Assembly (NCBI RefSeq): GCF_042477335.2
Contig: NC_091245.1
Span: forward strand, 32,312,501-32,376,500
Source: Ovis canadensis
Lineage: Eukaryota; Chordata; Mammalia; Artiodactyla; Bovidae
Length of the DNA stretch: 64,000 nucleotides
Direction of reading: 5' to 3'
Position 1 is the first letter of the stretch; every line of letters begins with the position of its first letter. The notes below the pieces were generated by a model. That model was not told where the DNA came from. It worked only from the letters and a program-made list of their open reading frames with translations, and did no database searches. Positions 22,636 to 34,612 of this stretch are shown one piece after another. Made by a program: the position numbers and the translations under genes.

Positions 22636-24262
22636 CAGAGTCAATGTTAAGGCTGAATCACCTGGGCATCTAAATCATACTGACTCACCAGCTGAGCTAT
22701 TTCAAGTCCTAAAAGATGATGCCGCCCTCAATATGCCAGCAAATTTGGAAAACTCAGCAGTGGCCACAGGACTGGAAAAGGTCAGTTTTCATTCTAATCC
22801 CAAAGAAAGGCAATGCCACAGAATGTTCAAACTACCACCCAATTGCACTCATCTCACATGTTAGCAAAGCAATGCTAAAAATCCTTCAAGCTAGAATTCA
22901 ACAGTATGTGAACTGAGAACTCCCAGATGTACAAGCTGGATTTAGAAAAGGTAGGGGAACCAGAGATCAAACTGCCAGTATCAGTTGGATCACAGAAAAA
23001 AAAACTAGAGAATTCCAGAAAAACATTTACTTCTTCTTCATTGACTACACTAAAGCCTTTGACTGTGTGGATCACAACAAATTGTGGGAAATTCTTCAGG
23101 AGAAGGGAATACCAGACACCTTACCTGCTTCCTGTGAAACCTCTATGCAGGTCAAGAAGCAACAGTTAGGACTGGACATGGAACATCGGACTGGTTTAAA
23201 GGAGTACGTCAAGTCTGTATATTGCCACCCTGCTTATTTGACTTACATGCAGAGTACATCATGTGAAATGCCTGGCTAGATGAAGCATAAGCTGGAATCA
23301 AGATTGCCAGGAGAAGTACCAATGACCTCAGATATACAGATGATACCACCTTTATGGCAGAAAGCTAAGAGGAATCAAAGAGCCTCTTGATAGAGGTGAA
23401 AGAGGAAAATGAAAAAGCTGACTTAAAACTTGACATTCAAAAAACAAAGGTTATGGCTTTCAGTCCCATCACTTCATGGCAAATAGATGGGGAAATAATA
23501 GAAACAGTGACAGACTTTATTTTCTTGGGCTCCAAAATCACTGTGGACGGTGACAGCAGTCATGAAATTAAAAGACACTGGCTCCTTGGAAGTAGTTCAG
23601 TTCAGTTCAGTTGCTCAGTTGTGTCTGACTCTTTGTGACGCTGTGGACTGCAGCACCTCAGGCTTCCCTGTCCATCACCAACTCCCGAAGCTTACTCAAA
23701 CTCATGTCCATCATTCGGTGCTGCCATCCAACCATCTCATCCTGAAAAGCTATGACAAACCTAGACACTGTATTAAAAAGCAGAGACATTATTTTCCCTA
23801 CAAAGGTCTGGATAGTCAAAGCTATGGTTTTTCCCATAGTCATGTATGGATGTGAGAGTTGAACTATAAAGAAAGCTAAGCGCCAAAGAATTGATGTTTT
23901 TGAACTGTGGTGTTGGAGAAAACTTTTGAGAGTCCCTTGGACTGCAAGATCAAACCAGTCAATCCGAAAGGAAATCAGTCCTGAATATTCACTGGAAGGA
24001 CTGATGCTGAAGCTGAAGCTCGAATAAATATTTTGGCCACCTGATGCAAAGAACTGATTCATGGGAAAAGATCCTGATGCTGGGAAAGGTTGAAAGCAGG
24101 AGGAGAAGGGGACAACAGAGGATGAATAGCTGGATGGCATCACTCACTCAATGGACAGGAGTTTGAACAAACGCCAGGAGATCATGAATGACAGGGAAGC
24201 CTGGTGTGCTGCAGTTCATGTGGTCGCAAAGAGTCAGACACAACCGAGTGACTGAATGAAGA
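22636..24262 (+). mobile_element. BovB (RTE) LINE, degenerate reverse transcriptase
   Basis: 5'-truncated BovB retrotransposon. Reverse transcriptase pieces are visible in shifted frames: the block around QQWPQDWKRSVFILIPKKGN near 22760-22820, and a catalytic box reading YTDD instead of the usual YADD near 23332-23346, followed soon by a stop. The 3' end is recognisable up to 'gtcgcaaagagtcagacac' near 24220. A 152-base antisense insertion at 23593-23744 interrupts it. Frameshifts and stops make it non-functional. BovB is typical of ruminants and was acquired horizontally by their ancestors. Confidence 0.92.
23593..23744 (-). mobile_element. Antisense BovB-tail/Bov SINE insertion nested in BovB
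   Basis: 'ttcagttcagttcagttgct' to 'ccaaccatctcatcctg' is the reverse complement of the BovB 3' end shared by Bov SINEs. BovB text breaks after 'ctccttggaag' and resumes at 'aaaagctatgacaaacctag', so this is a later nested insertion. Confidence 0.85.
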
Positions 24263-26056
24263 TGACACCAGCTCAAGAAAGGTATTTTAAAAAACTGCTT
24301 GATGTACAAACGAATTATTTTAGAAGTCTTGTGTGAATTTCAATATAATTTTGATTTTTATGCAAAATATTACTTCGCTAGTTTCTATTTGTCCTGAATG
24401 TGCTGGTCAAATGACTCTGGACCCATGTTTGAATAACTGCATTTGCCTAGGTGTGTCACTCCATTTTCTCAGAGGCTCTCTTGATCCTGGAAACTGACAT
24501 CACAGTCTTTGTGCACGAGCCAGACAAGGAATCCCCCGTCTCCTGAGAGGACAATGTGGGTCATGGGTATGCACAGACTCTGTAGCCCTGCTGCAGGGTG
24601 CAAATGTGAGTGTCTCAGTATATTCGGGTTGCTATCACAAAACACCAGGTTGGGTAGCTAATAAACAACCTAAACTTATTTCTCACAGTTCTGGAGGTTG
24701 GGAGTCCAAGATCATGGTGCCAGCAGATTTGCTATCTGGTGAGACTCCCTTCTTGGTTCATAGCCGTTTTCCAGCTTGATGTGCCCTTACCTAAGCAGAA
24801 AGGATGAGGGAGCTCCAGCATGCTATCTCAAGGCACCCTAGGGTCAGGTTTTAATCTTAAATTTAGCCAAATCTCAGACTTTTGACCAAAAGCGGACCAC
24901 AGCAATCACCAGAACTCTGACATCTCCAGGCATCCCTTCCTAGGTGGGCAGGAAGAAGAAACCCTCCCAGGAGAATGCACTGCTTTGACTTTTCAGCCTT
25001 GGCCCCAATCACGCAGGTGTTCAGCAACAAAGTTGGCATCCTCTAAATACGGAATAAGAACCACAGTGCTAATGACTATCATAGCATAAGGATAATCACA
25101 GCGGATTTTATAAAAACTGGGCTTTCATACTGACCACAGATAAGTGTAATCACATGCTCCCCATAGTGCTGCTCAGGCTATCATTCTTCCCAGGCAGCTC
25201 TGACCCAATTGCAGAAACAAATTTTACAGAACTTTGTAAGAAGGAAAAGTGCCCCTCTTCTTAGTTTCCTCACTGCTCCATGTCTGTCTCCAAAAGTGAG
25301 TCTCAGCTTTCCAGAGGATGCTAGAGTGAGGGGAGGCAGGCGGCCAAGCCTGCCTTGCCAGGTTTCTTGTCAATACCTGTTGACATTTCCTGGAGTAATC
25401 GTTCCAGGTGCCTCGGGTATATTTCTTCACAACGTCGGAAGGATTACGGGGGGGTTTTATTGATTTTGTGGTTTCATGTGTGAAAGATCTAATCTTAATC
25501 CTCCATTGTTCATTTTCCCTAACCTTTTAATAACATGATAGGGAGGCAACCCATCAGAATGAAAATTGTTTCTGAGTCATGTTGCCATAAATATATGCCA
25601 CAGACTACTTTATGGGAACAACCATATTTTCGGAAATAATAATACTGATAAAATTTATATGGTGTATTGCAGTTTACAAAGCACTTTCTCCTATCAACTC
25701 ATTTAATCCTGATGGCAATCCCGATAGGTAGCAGTTACTTTATTTGGATTTATTTATTCTATGAGTCTTTCCACAACATGAATTTTTATTATTATTTGCT
25801 GTGTCACAGATGAGGAACTTGCATTGCTCAAGGTCACACAGCTCTTAAAAATAAGATTTGGAGTAAGGGTGATCTGCACTCAAATTCTGAGGCTGCCAAA
25901 GTTGTCAGACGTGTAACCTTGGTTGAGGGCTTTAAACTCTGTATGTTTTTTTTTACCAACAAAATGGGAATGCTGAAGCCTTTCTGGGATTTTTAAGGGA
26001 TAAAGATGATGTGGACACACCACCTGCATAGTACCTGGAACCAAGGCAAAGTCCAA

Positions 26057-26320
26057 TGCTGCTGCTGCTGAGTCGCTTCAGTCGTGTCCAGCTCTGTGCA
26101 ACCCCACAGATGGCAGCCCACCAGGCTCCCCCATCTCTGGGATTCTCCAGGCAAGAACACTGGAGTGGGTTGCCATTTCCTTCTCCAGTGCGTGAAAGTG
26201 AAAAGTGAAGTGAAGTCGCTTAGTCATGTCCGACTCTTAGCGACCCCATGGACTGCAGCCTACCAGGCTCCTCCATCCATGGGATTTTCCAGGCAAGAGT
26301 ACTGGAGTGGGGTGCCATTG
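26057..26320 (-). mobile_element. Bov-A2 SINE (dimeric)
   Basis: Minus-strand dimer beginning 'tgctgctgctgctgagtcgc' and ending 'ggagtggggtgccattg', with the junction 'tgaaagtgaaaagtgaagtg' between monomers. Confidence 0.94.
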
Positions 26321-27289
26321 CAATAACATTATTACTCAATAAAGGTAAGGTCTGAGTCAAAGACTCTTATGTCAAACCTTAGTTCTCCTTTGCTGGAGAG
26401 AAATTGGAATCTGGTTTCTCTAGCTCTCCTTCCCTCCTCATCTCTTTTCTTAACTCTTAAATCCCCAGGGAATGACAATAAACCAAAGGTTCTTCAGACG
26501 GATCCCTGGAAGTCCCTGGAGAAGAAAGAGCTAGCTGATAGGCATCAACACACCTGAGTCTTTTTCTCTGGAGTAGGATTCACTGGCGAATCCTGAAGTT
26601 GCCACATGGGATGGTCCTGGACCCTGGGGGTATCCTGCCATACTTGTGTCCTGCGTCAAGGCAGGATGAAGGGGCAGGCAGAGGTTCTCGCTGTAGCTTG
26701 AAGAAGTTATGAGGATTACAGATTTGGGTTAAGAAAGGAGGGATGGGGGCTTTACTCCCAGTCTTGGCATTCACTAGCTCTGAGGTCTTGAGAAAGTAAC
26801 CTTCTGTACTCTGACCTCAACTTTCTCATTTTTAAAATGAAAGTGCTTACCTATAATTTTTTTCCCATCCTAAATTCTGCTAGAAACCAAAAAAAATAAT
26901 TTAAATTCCACCCCTGTCCCATTTCTAACCTCAGAAATTAGAGAAGGGAAGAAGTAGGCAGGAGAAGGATGCATAAAAGAAAGAAAAAATGTTCATGTTA
27001 GGAAACTTCATCTTGAATGACTTCTAATTTTCCCCTGGAACTCACTTTCTATGGCTTCAGTGCTCCAGAACTGAAATCCATTTTCATACTTCCTATTTCA
27101 TAGCTTTCTGTATTAACTATTGGATATTACACAAAAGGTAGGTAAGACAGAAAAAATATATCTCTAATATGGAATGGCATTTTCTCTCCTGTTTTCCCTC
27201 ATTGCTTTCCCTCTCCTATTTTCTTTTCCTTTCCTTCTTTTCTACAAGAAAATGCATGATATTCCGGGTCAATCCTGGATCTCCTTTGA

Positions 27290-27540
27290 TAAATTCTAAA
27301 TGCTGTGACTTCTGCTACTTGGTACCTGTCATTTCCTTTGTCTGGATGGGCTTTCCTCTCGGATCCCCATCCTCCATCCTGAGAACCCATGTTCATCTTT
27401 TCAAGATCCATCCTAAATGTCACCTCCTTTGCAAAGCCTTCCTTGACTATCCCAAGGAAAGGAACTACTTCCTCTTTTGGCTCCATAGCATTATCTCCAG
27501 GATACTATTTGTGACACTTGAGCTGCCTCACTCCCCTGAC
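27290..27540 (+). mobile_element. L2 LINE fragment
   Basis: 'ctaaatgtcacctcctttgc' followed by 'aaagccttccttgactatcc' is the typical L2 3' region. A 215-codon open frame (27169-27816) runs through it but shows no protein signature. Confidence 0.7.
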
Positions 27541-28073
27541 TCAGAGCCCTTCACTCTATCCTCTGGCTTTGACAGGTGTCTCTACCCACATTCTGCCCCC
27601 TGCTCACCTGCTTGGAGACTGGCTTCTTCTTCCCTTCTCTGGTTCCTAGCCCCACAAAATGCCACTGCCACCCTCCTCAATATTCCTCAGGTGAGTCTGG
27701 GGATCCACAGTGAAATTAGCTTGAATCTGGCACCATTACAGAGATACTTCCCTTGGCCAACTTTCCTTGTGCCTCTGGCTTGTTGGTTTTCTTTCAGTGA
27801 AGAACAAATCCGCTAAAGCACATCTTCCTTGAGGTGATAGTTTCCAGTGCTGCCTGTGGTTTGCAAATGATAGAAGCACTTGCAAAAATTCAATCCTCAC
27901 TCCACCTAAAACATCATCAGCACAAAGCATGGATGGCTTTGAAGAATATTATTTTTTGAGTTAAGCTCATATGGAGTTTGATAAATCCTTCTCCTTATGA
28001 TCTATAAACCAGACATTTCCACTGAGAGAACATGGCATTGTTAGTGGCAAACCACATGCATTAATGTGAAGAA

Positions 28074-28280
28074 GTGAAGTGAAGTCACTCAGTCGTGTCC
28101 GATTCTTTGCGACCCCGTGGACTGTAGCCCACCAGGCTCCTCCGTCCATGGGATTCACCAGACAAGAATACTGGAGTGGGTTGCCATTTCCTTCTCCAGG
28201 GGATCTTCCCAACCCAGGGATCGAACCCAGGTCTCCCACATTGCAGGCAGATGCTTTAACCTCTGAGCCACCAGGGAAGC
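28074..28280 (-). mobile_element. Bov-tA SINE with perfect target-site duplication
   Basis: Minus-strand SINE ending in the reversed tRNA head 'gagccaccagggaagc'. The 11-base duplication tgcattaatgt is exact at 28057-28067 and 28281-28291, which suggests a fairly recent insertion. Confidence 0.96.
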
Positions 28281-30477
28281 TGCATTAATGTAACATATAT
28301 TAACTAAGCGCCTTTCATCTTTGGTTTAGGTAAATATACAGAGCTAGAGAAAGCTATCATAGCCAACCATGAGCAGCAGTTTCCTGAAATCTAGGTGTAT
28401 CCCAAACAAAAGTAGGAAGGCAGTTACTCACTCATTGTCCCCAGGAAGCATAGAGCAGTCAAGGAAAGAGGGGTCTGTCCTCATCTAATTCTGGCCACAC
28501 CATTTATCTGGAGTGCATGTTTTCTGGCTTGAATTTCAGTTCCTTTTTTTTTTTTTTTCTAAAATGCAAGTTAAAACACTCACCTCATGGCCTGTTGTGA
28601 GAAGAAAACCAAAAATAAAGGTATGTTTCATCTCAAATACTATCCTCTATTAAAAAAAAAAAAAAAAGGCCTTGAGGAAAAGGTGGGGAAAGAAGGGCCT
28701 GGTGAAAAGGGGGGGAAACTTTAAAGGGGAATTAAGTACGGAGCTGCTAAGGGACAGAATCCGGCACTAGCTGTTTGGGGGTAAGGAGGCAGAAGGGACT
28801 GGGGGGGTCACAGGTCAGCCCCGTCTAAGGCAAGTGGTCACTGTGTTTGGGCCAGTTCAGCAACGAGGCAGAGGCAGACTCTGGGAGACTGAGAAGGGAC
28901 TTCAAGCAGCAGTCCAGTCTGATGAGACAGGAAGTGATCCCACCTCTGGGAAGAATCAGAGGCTTGGCTCAAGAGTCAGACCTGTGGCCACTCTGGGGGA
29001 CTCCTCTCTCCCACTCTGATGGGGACAGCAAAGTCAACTCTAAACCCCACTTGCTGGTGGTGTTTACCAGTTCCCTCCACGGTGAGAACTGGCTCAAAGC
29101 TGAGCAGGGTGGAGCTGCCATCAAAGCTTCTAGGGCATCTAGGGAGGAGAGGTAACAACTGCTTAGGGTGCAATTTTATGACGGAATTCCAGAAACCTGC
29201 TACATGTCATTTTAATTTTTCCTTGCCTCTTGGAAAGCCTGGGTGGAAATATTAAACTTACCCAGACTTAAGTCTATAGGAATTAATAACAAGGAGCCAT
29301 GGAAGTTCTTAGAAGAGAGTCAATAGGCAGAGGAATGCTTAGGAATATTTTGCAGACATTGTTTCAGAGGAAAGACAAGGTGATCACCTTACGAGGCTTG
29401 TCCTGCAGTGGTAGTGGGATGTAGAAGGGGGTACAGATGAACATGCGTGATCAAGGTGGATCTGTAAGAATTCTTATAGGGAAAGAGGTGTGGATGGTGG
29501 TGAGTCAGGTAGCACTTCTTTGCTGGCCTCTTCAGGGTACTCTGTCTCTGTAGGAGAAAGGCTGGAGGCTTCACCTACCACTCTTCCTACCCCACTGCCC
29601 CTTGCAACGGAGAAGCTCAGAAAGTGAGAAAGGGTGAGGCTGAGAGTCTAACCATGTGGAGCGCCCCATGTAGGGCCTTGAAAGTGGGAAGATGAGGGTC
29701 ACAGTGGCTCACACCATAGTTGAATGAAGCCACTTCTCTGCTGGGTCTCTACTTCCTACTGGCAGTGTGGGAGCTGGTGTTCACTCCTTCTTCCCAGAGG
29801 ATCATGATGGAGTTCATGGTGCACCAGCAGCCACCCGGGCCTGCGAGACCAGATCTAGCTCCATTCTTCACCAACTGCGGACCTCACTGTACTCATATTT
29901 AATAGACACGAACCTGGGGTTTAGGTGTGTCAAGCACTTTATAAACACCAGCTCATTTATGCCTCATTATTAATACAATGATAATCTCATCTCCATTTTA
30001 TGATGAGGATATGGTAGCTCAGAAAAGTTAATTCAGCCAACATCACAGAGTTATTGTGTGACAGAGCTGGGCAGCTGGAATTTGAATTGTACCATGAAGA
30101 TTTGTATACCTTATAGTAAGAATATTGTTCCTCAGTATTTAACACACAAACATTCATCTGTATTGATTTATGCATACATGAGACATAACATTCCAGACTC
30201 ATGGTTCCATGAAGAAAAACACGTTCTATGCATAGCATACTACCTACATATTAAAAAACCAAACTCCTGTAAGGTCAAACTATGTATTTCTGAGGTAAAC
30301 ATTTGTGAGTGGAAATACTTAGAAAATCTAGAAGAGACAATTGAAAACTGGTTTTCTCTGGGAAGGATGATGGTCAAGAGTTCATTTTTTATGGCATATC
30401 AAATTATTATTAGGAATATATTTATGATTTCTATGTAATTAAAAACACAGAATTTAAATTTAACATTAAGTACAAAT

Positions 30478-30545
30478 TAAAGTAATTAGCCTCCAATTAA
30501 ACAAATTTTTAAAAAAGAAATAAAAAAAGCTAAAAAAAATTAATG
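30478..30545 (+). mobile_element. Ruminant LINE 3' tail fragment
   Basis: 'aaagtaattagcctccaatt' followed by A-rich sequence is the extreme 3' end of ruminant L1. Very short. Confidence 0.55.
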
Positions 30546-30607
30546 GCAAAATAAGTTGGCAGAGAGAGCAGAGTTAGGAGGAAACTTATGAGAGCTTTAT
30601 TTCTTTT

Positions 30608-30660
30608 ACTATATATATATTTTAATATATATTAAAAATATATATTTATATAAAATTTTG
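30608..30660. repeat. AT-rich palindromic repeat
   Basis: Consists almost wholly of alternating A and T with internal self-complementarity ('atatatattttaatatatat'). It could extrude as a cruciform and is likely unstable in length. Confidence 0.7.
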
Positions 30661-31639
30661 TTCATAATCTTTATTAAAACAGATAAAACATGCATGCTGG
30701 ATAAAACAACATTACTATAAGTTGTAAATGATAAACAAGGGGCTTCATAGATGGACTTGGACTGTTGTCTTCCGATCATGGCACGATGTTTTGGGGTGAG
30801 GAGAGGTGGGGGCATGTTGGTGCTGTGACAGCAGTGAGCAGAGAGGCAGATTGCAGGGGCTTGGAGATAGGCATCTCTGTGCCCTCTCCTTATTCCAGCT
30901 TACCTAGCGCCATGATCTCTAACACATCTTTGGCTCTGGAGTGGAATTTTGTGTTTGCTGTATTAGCAGAGTTGCTGTCTATCCAAGTTATACAACTGGC
31001 CAGCCCTCCCCAAACCATTCTCACCTCTTGAAGAATGCATGCAGGGCAGGATACTTGGTCTTTCTTATGGTCCCCTTGAACCTGTTTAGAGGATGATAGT
31101 GAGTCACTTAAACCTTGACCAAAGATCAGCTTACTTTGAGAAGGGGACTGATGGATCTCTATCAACTGCTTCATTAGCAGGGTTTGAAGCTTACAGTGAG
31201 AAATCACTTATGTGTGAAACTGGAAAACAAACCCAAAAAACTCAGCACAAGAAGCAAAATGGAAGTTATATGAATCCTACTACCAAAGTTTTTGTAAGCT
31301 TTCTCTATGAATGTATATAAAACCAAAATTAGATCATAATGTGCACATGATTTTATCCTCTGCTATACTGAATTATTAATGAAAAATGGCATGGGGAACC
31401 CTGAGACAAAATATAGGTTCTGCCACATTATTTTAGTGACTGCATACTCATATGCATAAATATATACTTACTGATGCTAAAGATAAATAAAAAGACATGG
31501 CCCCTTGTCTTCAAGGAGCTTATCACTGATGATAAAGGCATAGCCTCCCTTTCTACAGGTATAACATTTAGATAGTCTCACAGTATTAGAAACTTAATTT
31601 CTAATATTTCATTATTATATGTAATAAGTGAAGAATATC

Positions 31640-33770
31640 TTAGTATCTATTTGTTCATTATCATGGGAATTTCCATCTTTTAAATTTGTCTCATACATGG
31701 AATTACCATGTTGAAAGTTATGCAACTTTTAAAGATTTTGATTTAAAAATTCCTTTGAATCAATCAAAGTGTTTGAGGGTGCCTGTTTCCTCATATCTTC
31801 ATCAACAAAGAAATAATCATTGCTAATCTGATAGGAAAACATTGTCTTGACGGATTTCTTTGATTATAAAATTTTATACAGCCAAAGAAATGCTTCTTGG
31901 CCCATAACAATATTGGAAACATAAGGTTTGTAGCAATATAAAATTTCAAAAAGCACAATGAAGTGAGAATTTTGTTTTCTCCCTTTTGAGGTCCCCCTCT
32001 CTAAGGTTGCTCACTGCAGGGTTAGCACAAGTCTCATATTGCTCCATGAAAACAACACTCCCTGCATTCAGGAGACACTCAATAGATGCTTACTAAATGA
32101 ATGAGCAGTTTCATGAATAACATAATAAAAGTCTTCTATGGATACACAAATACCTACATACATATTTTTATACTATTAATAGAAATGGGAACTTACCAAA
32201 CCCACTCTTACTAATTGCTGACACTATTTCATATAAGCTTATTTAGACTTATTTCATTTTGAAGAAAGGCTGCATAGTACTGTAATTTAATATGCTCCCT
32301 ATTGATAAACATTTTGCTGTTTTCTACCTCTAGCTATTATTTATGGGCTTTTTGCATTTCTTTGGGTACTGTTTGTTCATATTCTTTACTTTTCTATAAG
32401 CATTTTCCTGTAAGCTTTTAGGAGCTTTCTGTGTATTCAGGATAATAATTTTTTTTTAATAATACTTCCCTAATTTTTCCATGACCTTTTACTGTTATGG
32501 CATTTTTAAACACAAATTTTCATGAAATTAAATCTCTACCCATTTATATAAATACATATTTTCTGCATTTGGTATTAGACTTATGAGGTTGTTTTCTACC
32601 CCATATGAATAATCATTAATTTTTTCTCATATGCTTTGATGGATACATATGATATTTAATTTCTGTGGATTTTAACTATATGATGTGAAGTAAGACTCTT
32701 TTTTCTAAGTGTTTATTATCCCATTTTTACTTATTGAATAGTCTTTATCCTCACTGCTCTGAATACTTACAACTATCTATTGATTAATTATACACTAATT
32801 TCTTGAGCTAGCTTCTACAGTTTACATTGTTTCATAGGTCATTTTATTCTTCGTCCTATACCAAAAACTTTAAGTGATTTTAGCTTTATGTTTTGAGATC
32901 TAATAGACTGTTTATCCTCATTACATTATTTTTTCTTGCATATTCTCACATGATTTTCTCTTCAGATATGTTTTAGAACATTACTGAATATAAATATGTG
33001 ATTGAAGATGGAGAACTGAGATTATGATTGAAACTGAACTGTGGCAAATTAAGAACCAACATTTGTATAATCTTGAAACTTCCTCCCTGAATTTGTTGTT
33101 TCTCTGTGCCATGTTACAAGGTTTTATAATGAAAAAATATCTAGATCTTATAAACTTACATCAGTATTAAATTTACTTTTGCTTATTCTTGTTATTTTTA
33201 TGGAATGTATTTTTCCATTAAAAATGTGTTCTAAAAGGTTACTCACAGTAATATTGAAACTGATTCTTATATATTTAAAAAATAACCACCTTAATTCTTT
33301 TATTAGTTCTTACAGCTTCTGGTAGATATTTTCCATTAGAAAATATTATCCGCAAACACTGACAACTTCCCCATTTAAAATGCCTTAAATTCAGAATACT
33401 GCTAGGTGATAGAGGTAATGGTTGACAGCCTTGACCTCCACCTCACTTTAGTAGATGCCTTCAAGTTTTACTGCTATGTTTCCTATTGGTTTGAGATTGA
33501 CGTTCTTTATCATGTGAAGGAAATTCTATAATTTTAGCTTCTAATGGTTTTCTCAAAGAGGATAATGAATTTTACCAGATGCCTTTCTGGCAGACACTAA
33601 GATGAGACAGTCTTTCTTGACCTATTAATTGCATTCCAAGAATTAACTTTATTTGGTCATGGTTTACAGCTGTGTTTAATTTGCTACTATTTAGGAATTT
33701 CTGATTATACATTAGGAAGATCAGGCTATAATTGGTACTATTTTTGATGTTTTATTATTTTAGCTTGGAA
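31640..33770 (-). mobile_element. Ancient L1 LINE fragments (AT-rich block)
   Basis: 'gtgcctgtttcctcatatct' with 'ttcatcaac', then 'tttgcatttctttgggtact' with 'tgttcatattcttta', follow the reverse complement of L1 ORF2/3' UTR text. The block is very AT-rich with no usable frame. Boundaries and subfamily are uncertain. Confidence 0.55.
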
Positions 33771-33840
33771 ATATGAATTGAGAAACTGGTTTTTCTGTGT
33801 TATTCAAGAGCTTAAACAGTGCATCATTTTCTCCCTTTAC

Positions 33841-33917
33841 TTACTCCGGGCGCGCCATGCTCACTGGCTGTACCAGTTCAGCTACAGCCTTGGCCTCCAC
33901 CGCCGCTGCTTCATGAG
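33841..33917. other. GC-rich island inside AT-rich repeat sequence
   Basis: About 75 bases starting 'ttactccgggcgcgcc' and including 'ggcctccaccgccgctgc' are far richer in G, C and CpG than their surroundings. On the minus strand 33912-33841 is a 24-codon Ala/Val/Glu-rich frame ending in TAA (it includes AAAVEAKAVAELVQP). I do not recognise it. A retrocopy scrap is possible. Confidence 0.35.
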
Positions 33918-34059
33918 GAATTCCTACTCATTTATAAAGACACAACTCAACCATCAGCGTTTCTGCATAGCTTTCTTCCACCATTCCCATAGTATTAGCT
34001 TATGCCTTTCTTCCAGCGCTCACCCTACTATACTCACCTATTCGTCTTTTTTCCTGACT

Positions 34060-34190
34060 AGACTCTGAACTTCTTAAAGTGGGAATAATCATATAGACAT
34101 CTTTAAAAAAAATTCTGAATCTCCAGTGCTTATCACAGATCCTCATACATAGCATGTGCTTAATAACTCTTTGTTACATGAATAAATCCA
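34060..34190 (+). mobile_element. L2 LINE 3' tail
   Basis: 'gactctgaacttcttaaagt' then 'catgtgcttaataactcttt' and 'gttacatgaata' follow the order of the L2 3' end. Confidence 0.55.
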
Positions 34191-34407
34191 TGATATGTTT
34201 TTGTTTCAAAGTTTGCCAGTGAAAAAGATTTCAAAGAGATATATGTATGCTTCTTGGCTTTTCTTTGACAATAAAACAGTTAATAATCACCCATTGCCAT
34301 TCTGGGATAATAAATGTGAAAGGACAAAGTAAAAGAATTAAATACAAAAATATACAATAGCTATCACTTTCTTTACCGTACTGTAACGTGTACTGAGCAG
34401 ATGTGTG

Positions 34408-34612
34408 GGCTTCCTTGGTGGCTCGGTGGTAAAGAACCCGCCTGCCAAGGCAGGAAATGCGGGTTCTATTCCTCGGTCACACAGATTCCCCTGCAGAAGG
34501 AAATGGCAACCTGCTCTAGTGTTCTTGCTTGGGAAATCCTCTGGAGAGAGGAGCCTGGCTGGCTACAGTCCATGGGATCATAAAAGAGTTGGGCAGGACT
34601 AAACAACTACAA
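34408..34612 (+). mobile_element. Bov-tA SINE
   Basis: Begins 'ggcttccttggtggctcggt' and ends 'gttgggcaggactaaacaac'. More diverged than most copies in the window. Confidence 0.9.

Noticed and set aside
23658-24143. 161-codon minus-strand frame
   Set aside because: Antisense of the degenerate BovB 3' region.
27169-27816. 215-codon open frame on the plus strand, the longest in the window
   Set aside because: It runs through an L2 fragment with pyrimidine-rich flanks. The residues are Leu/Phe/Ser-rich as expected from T-rich DNA, with no domain.
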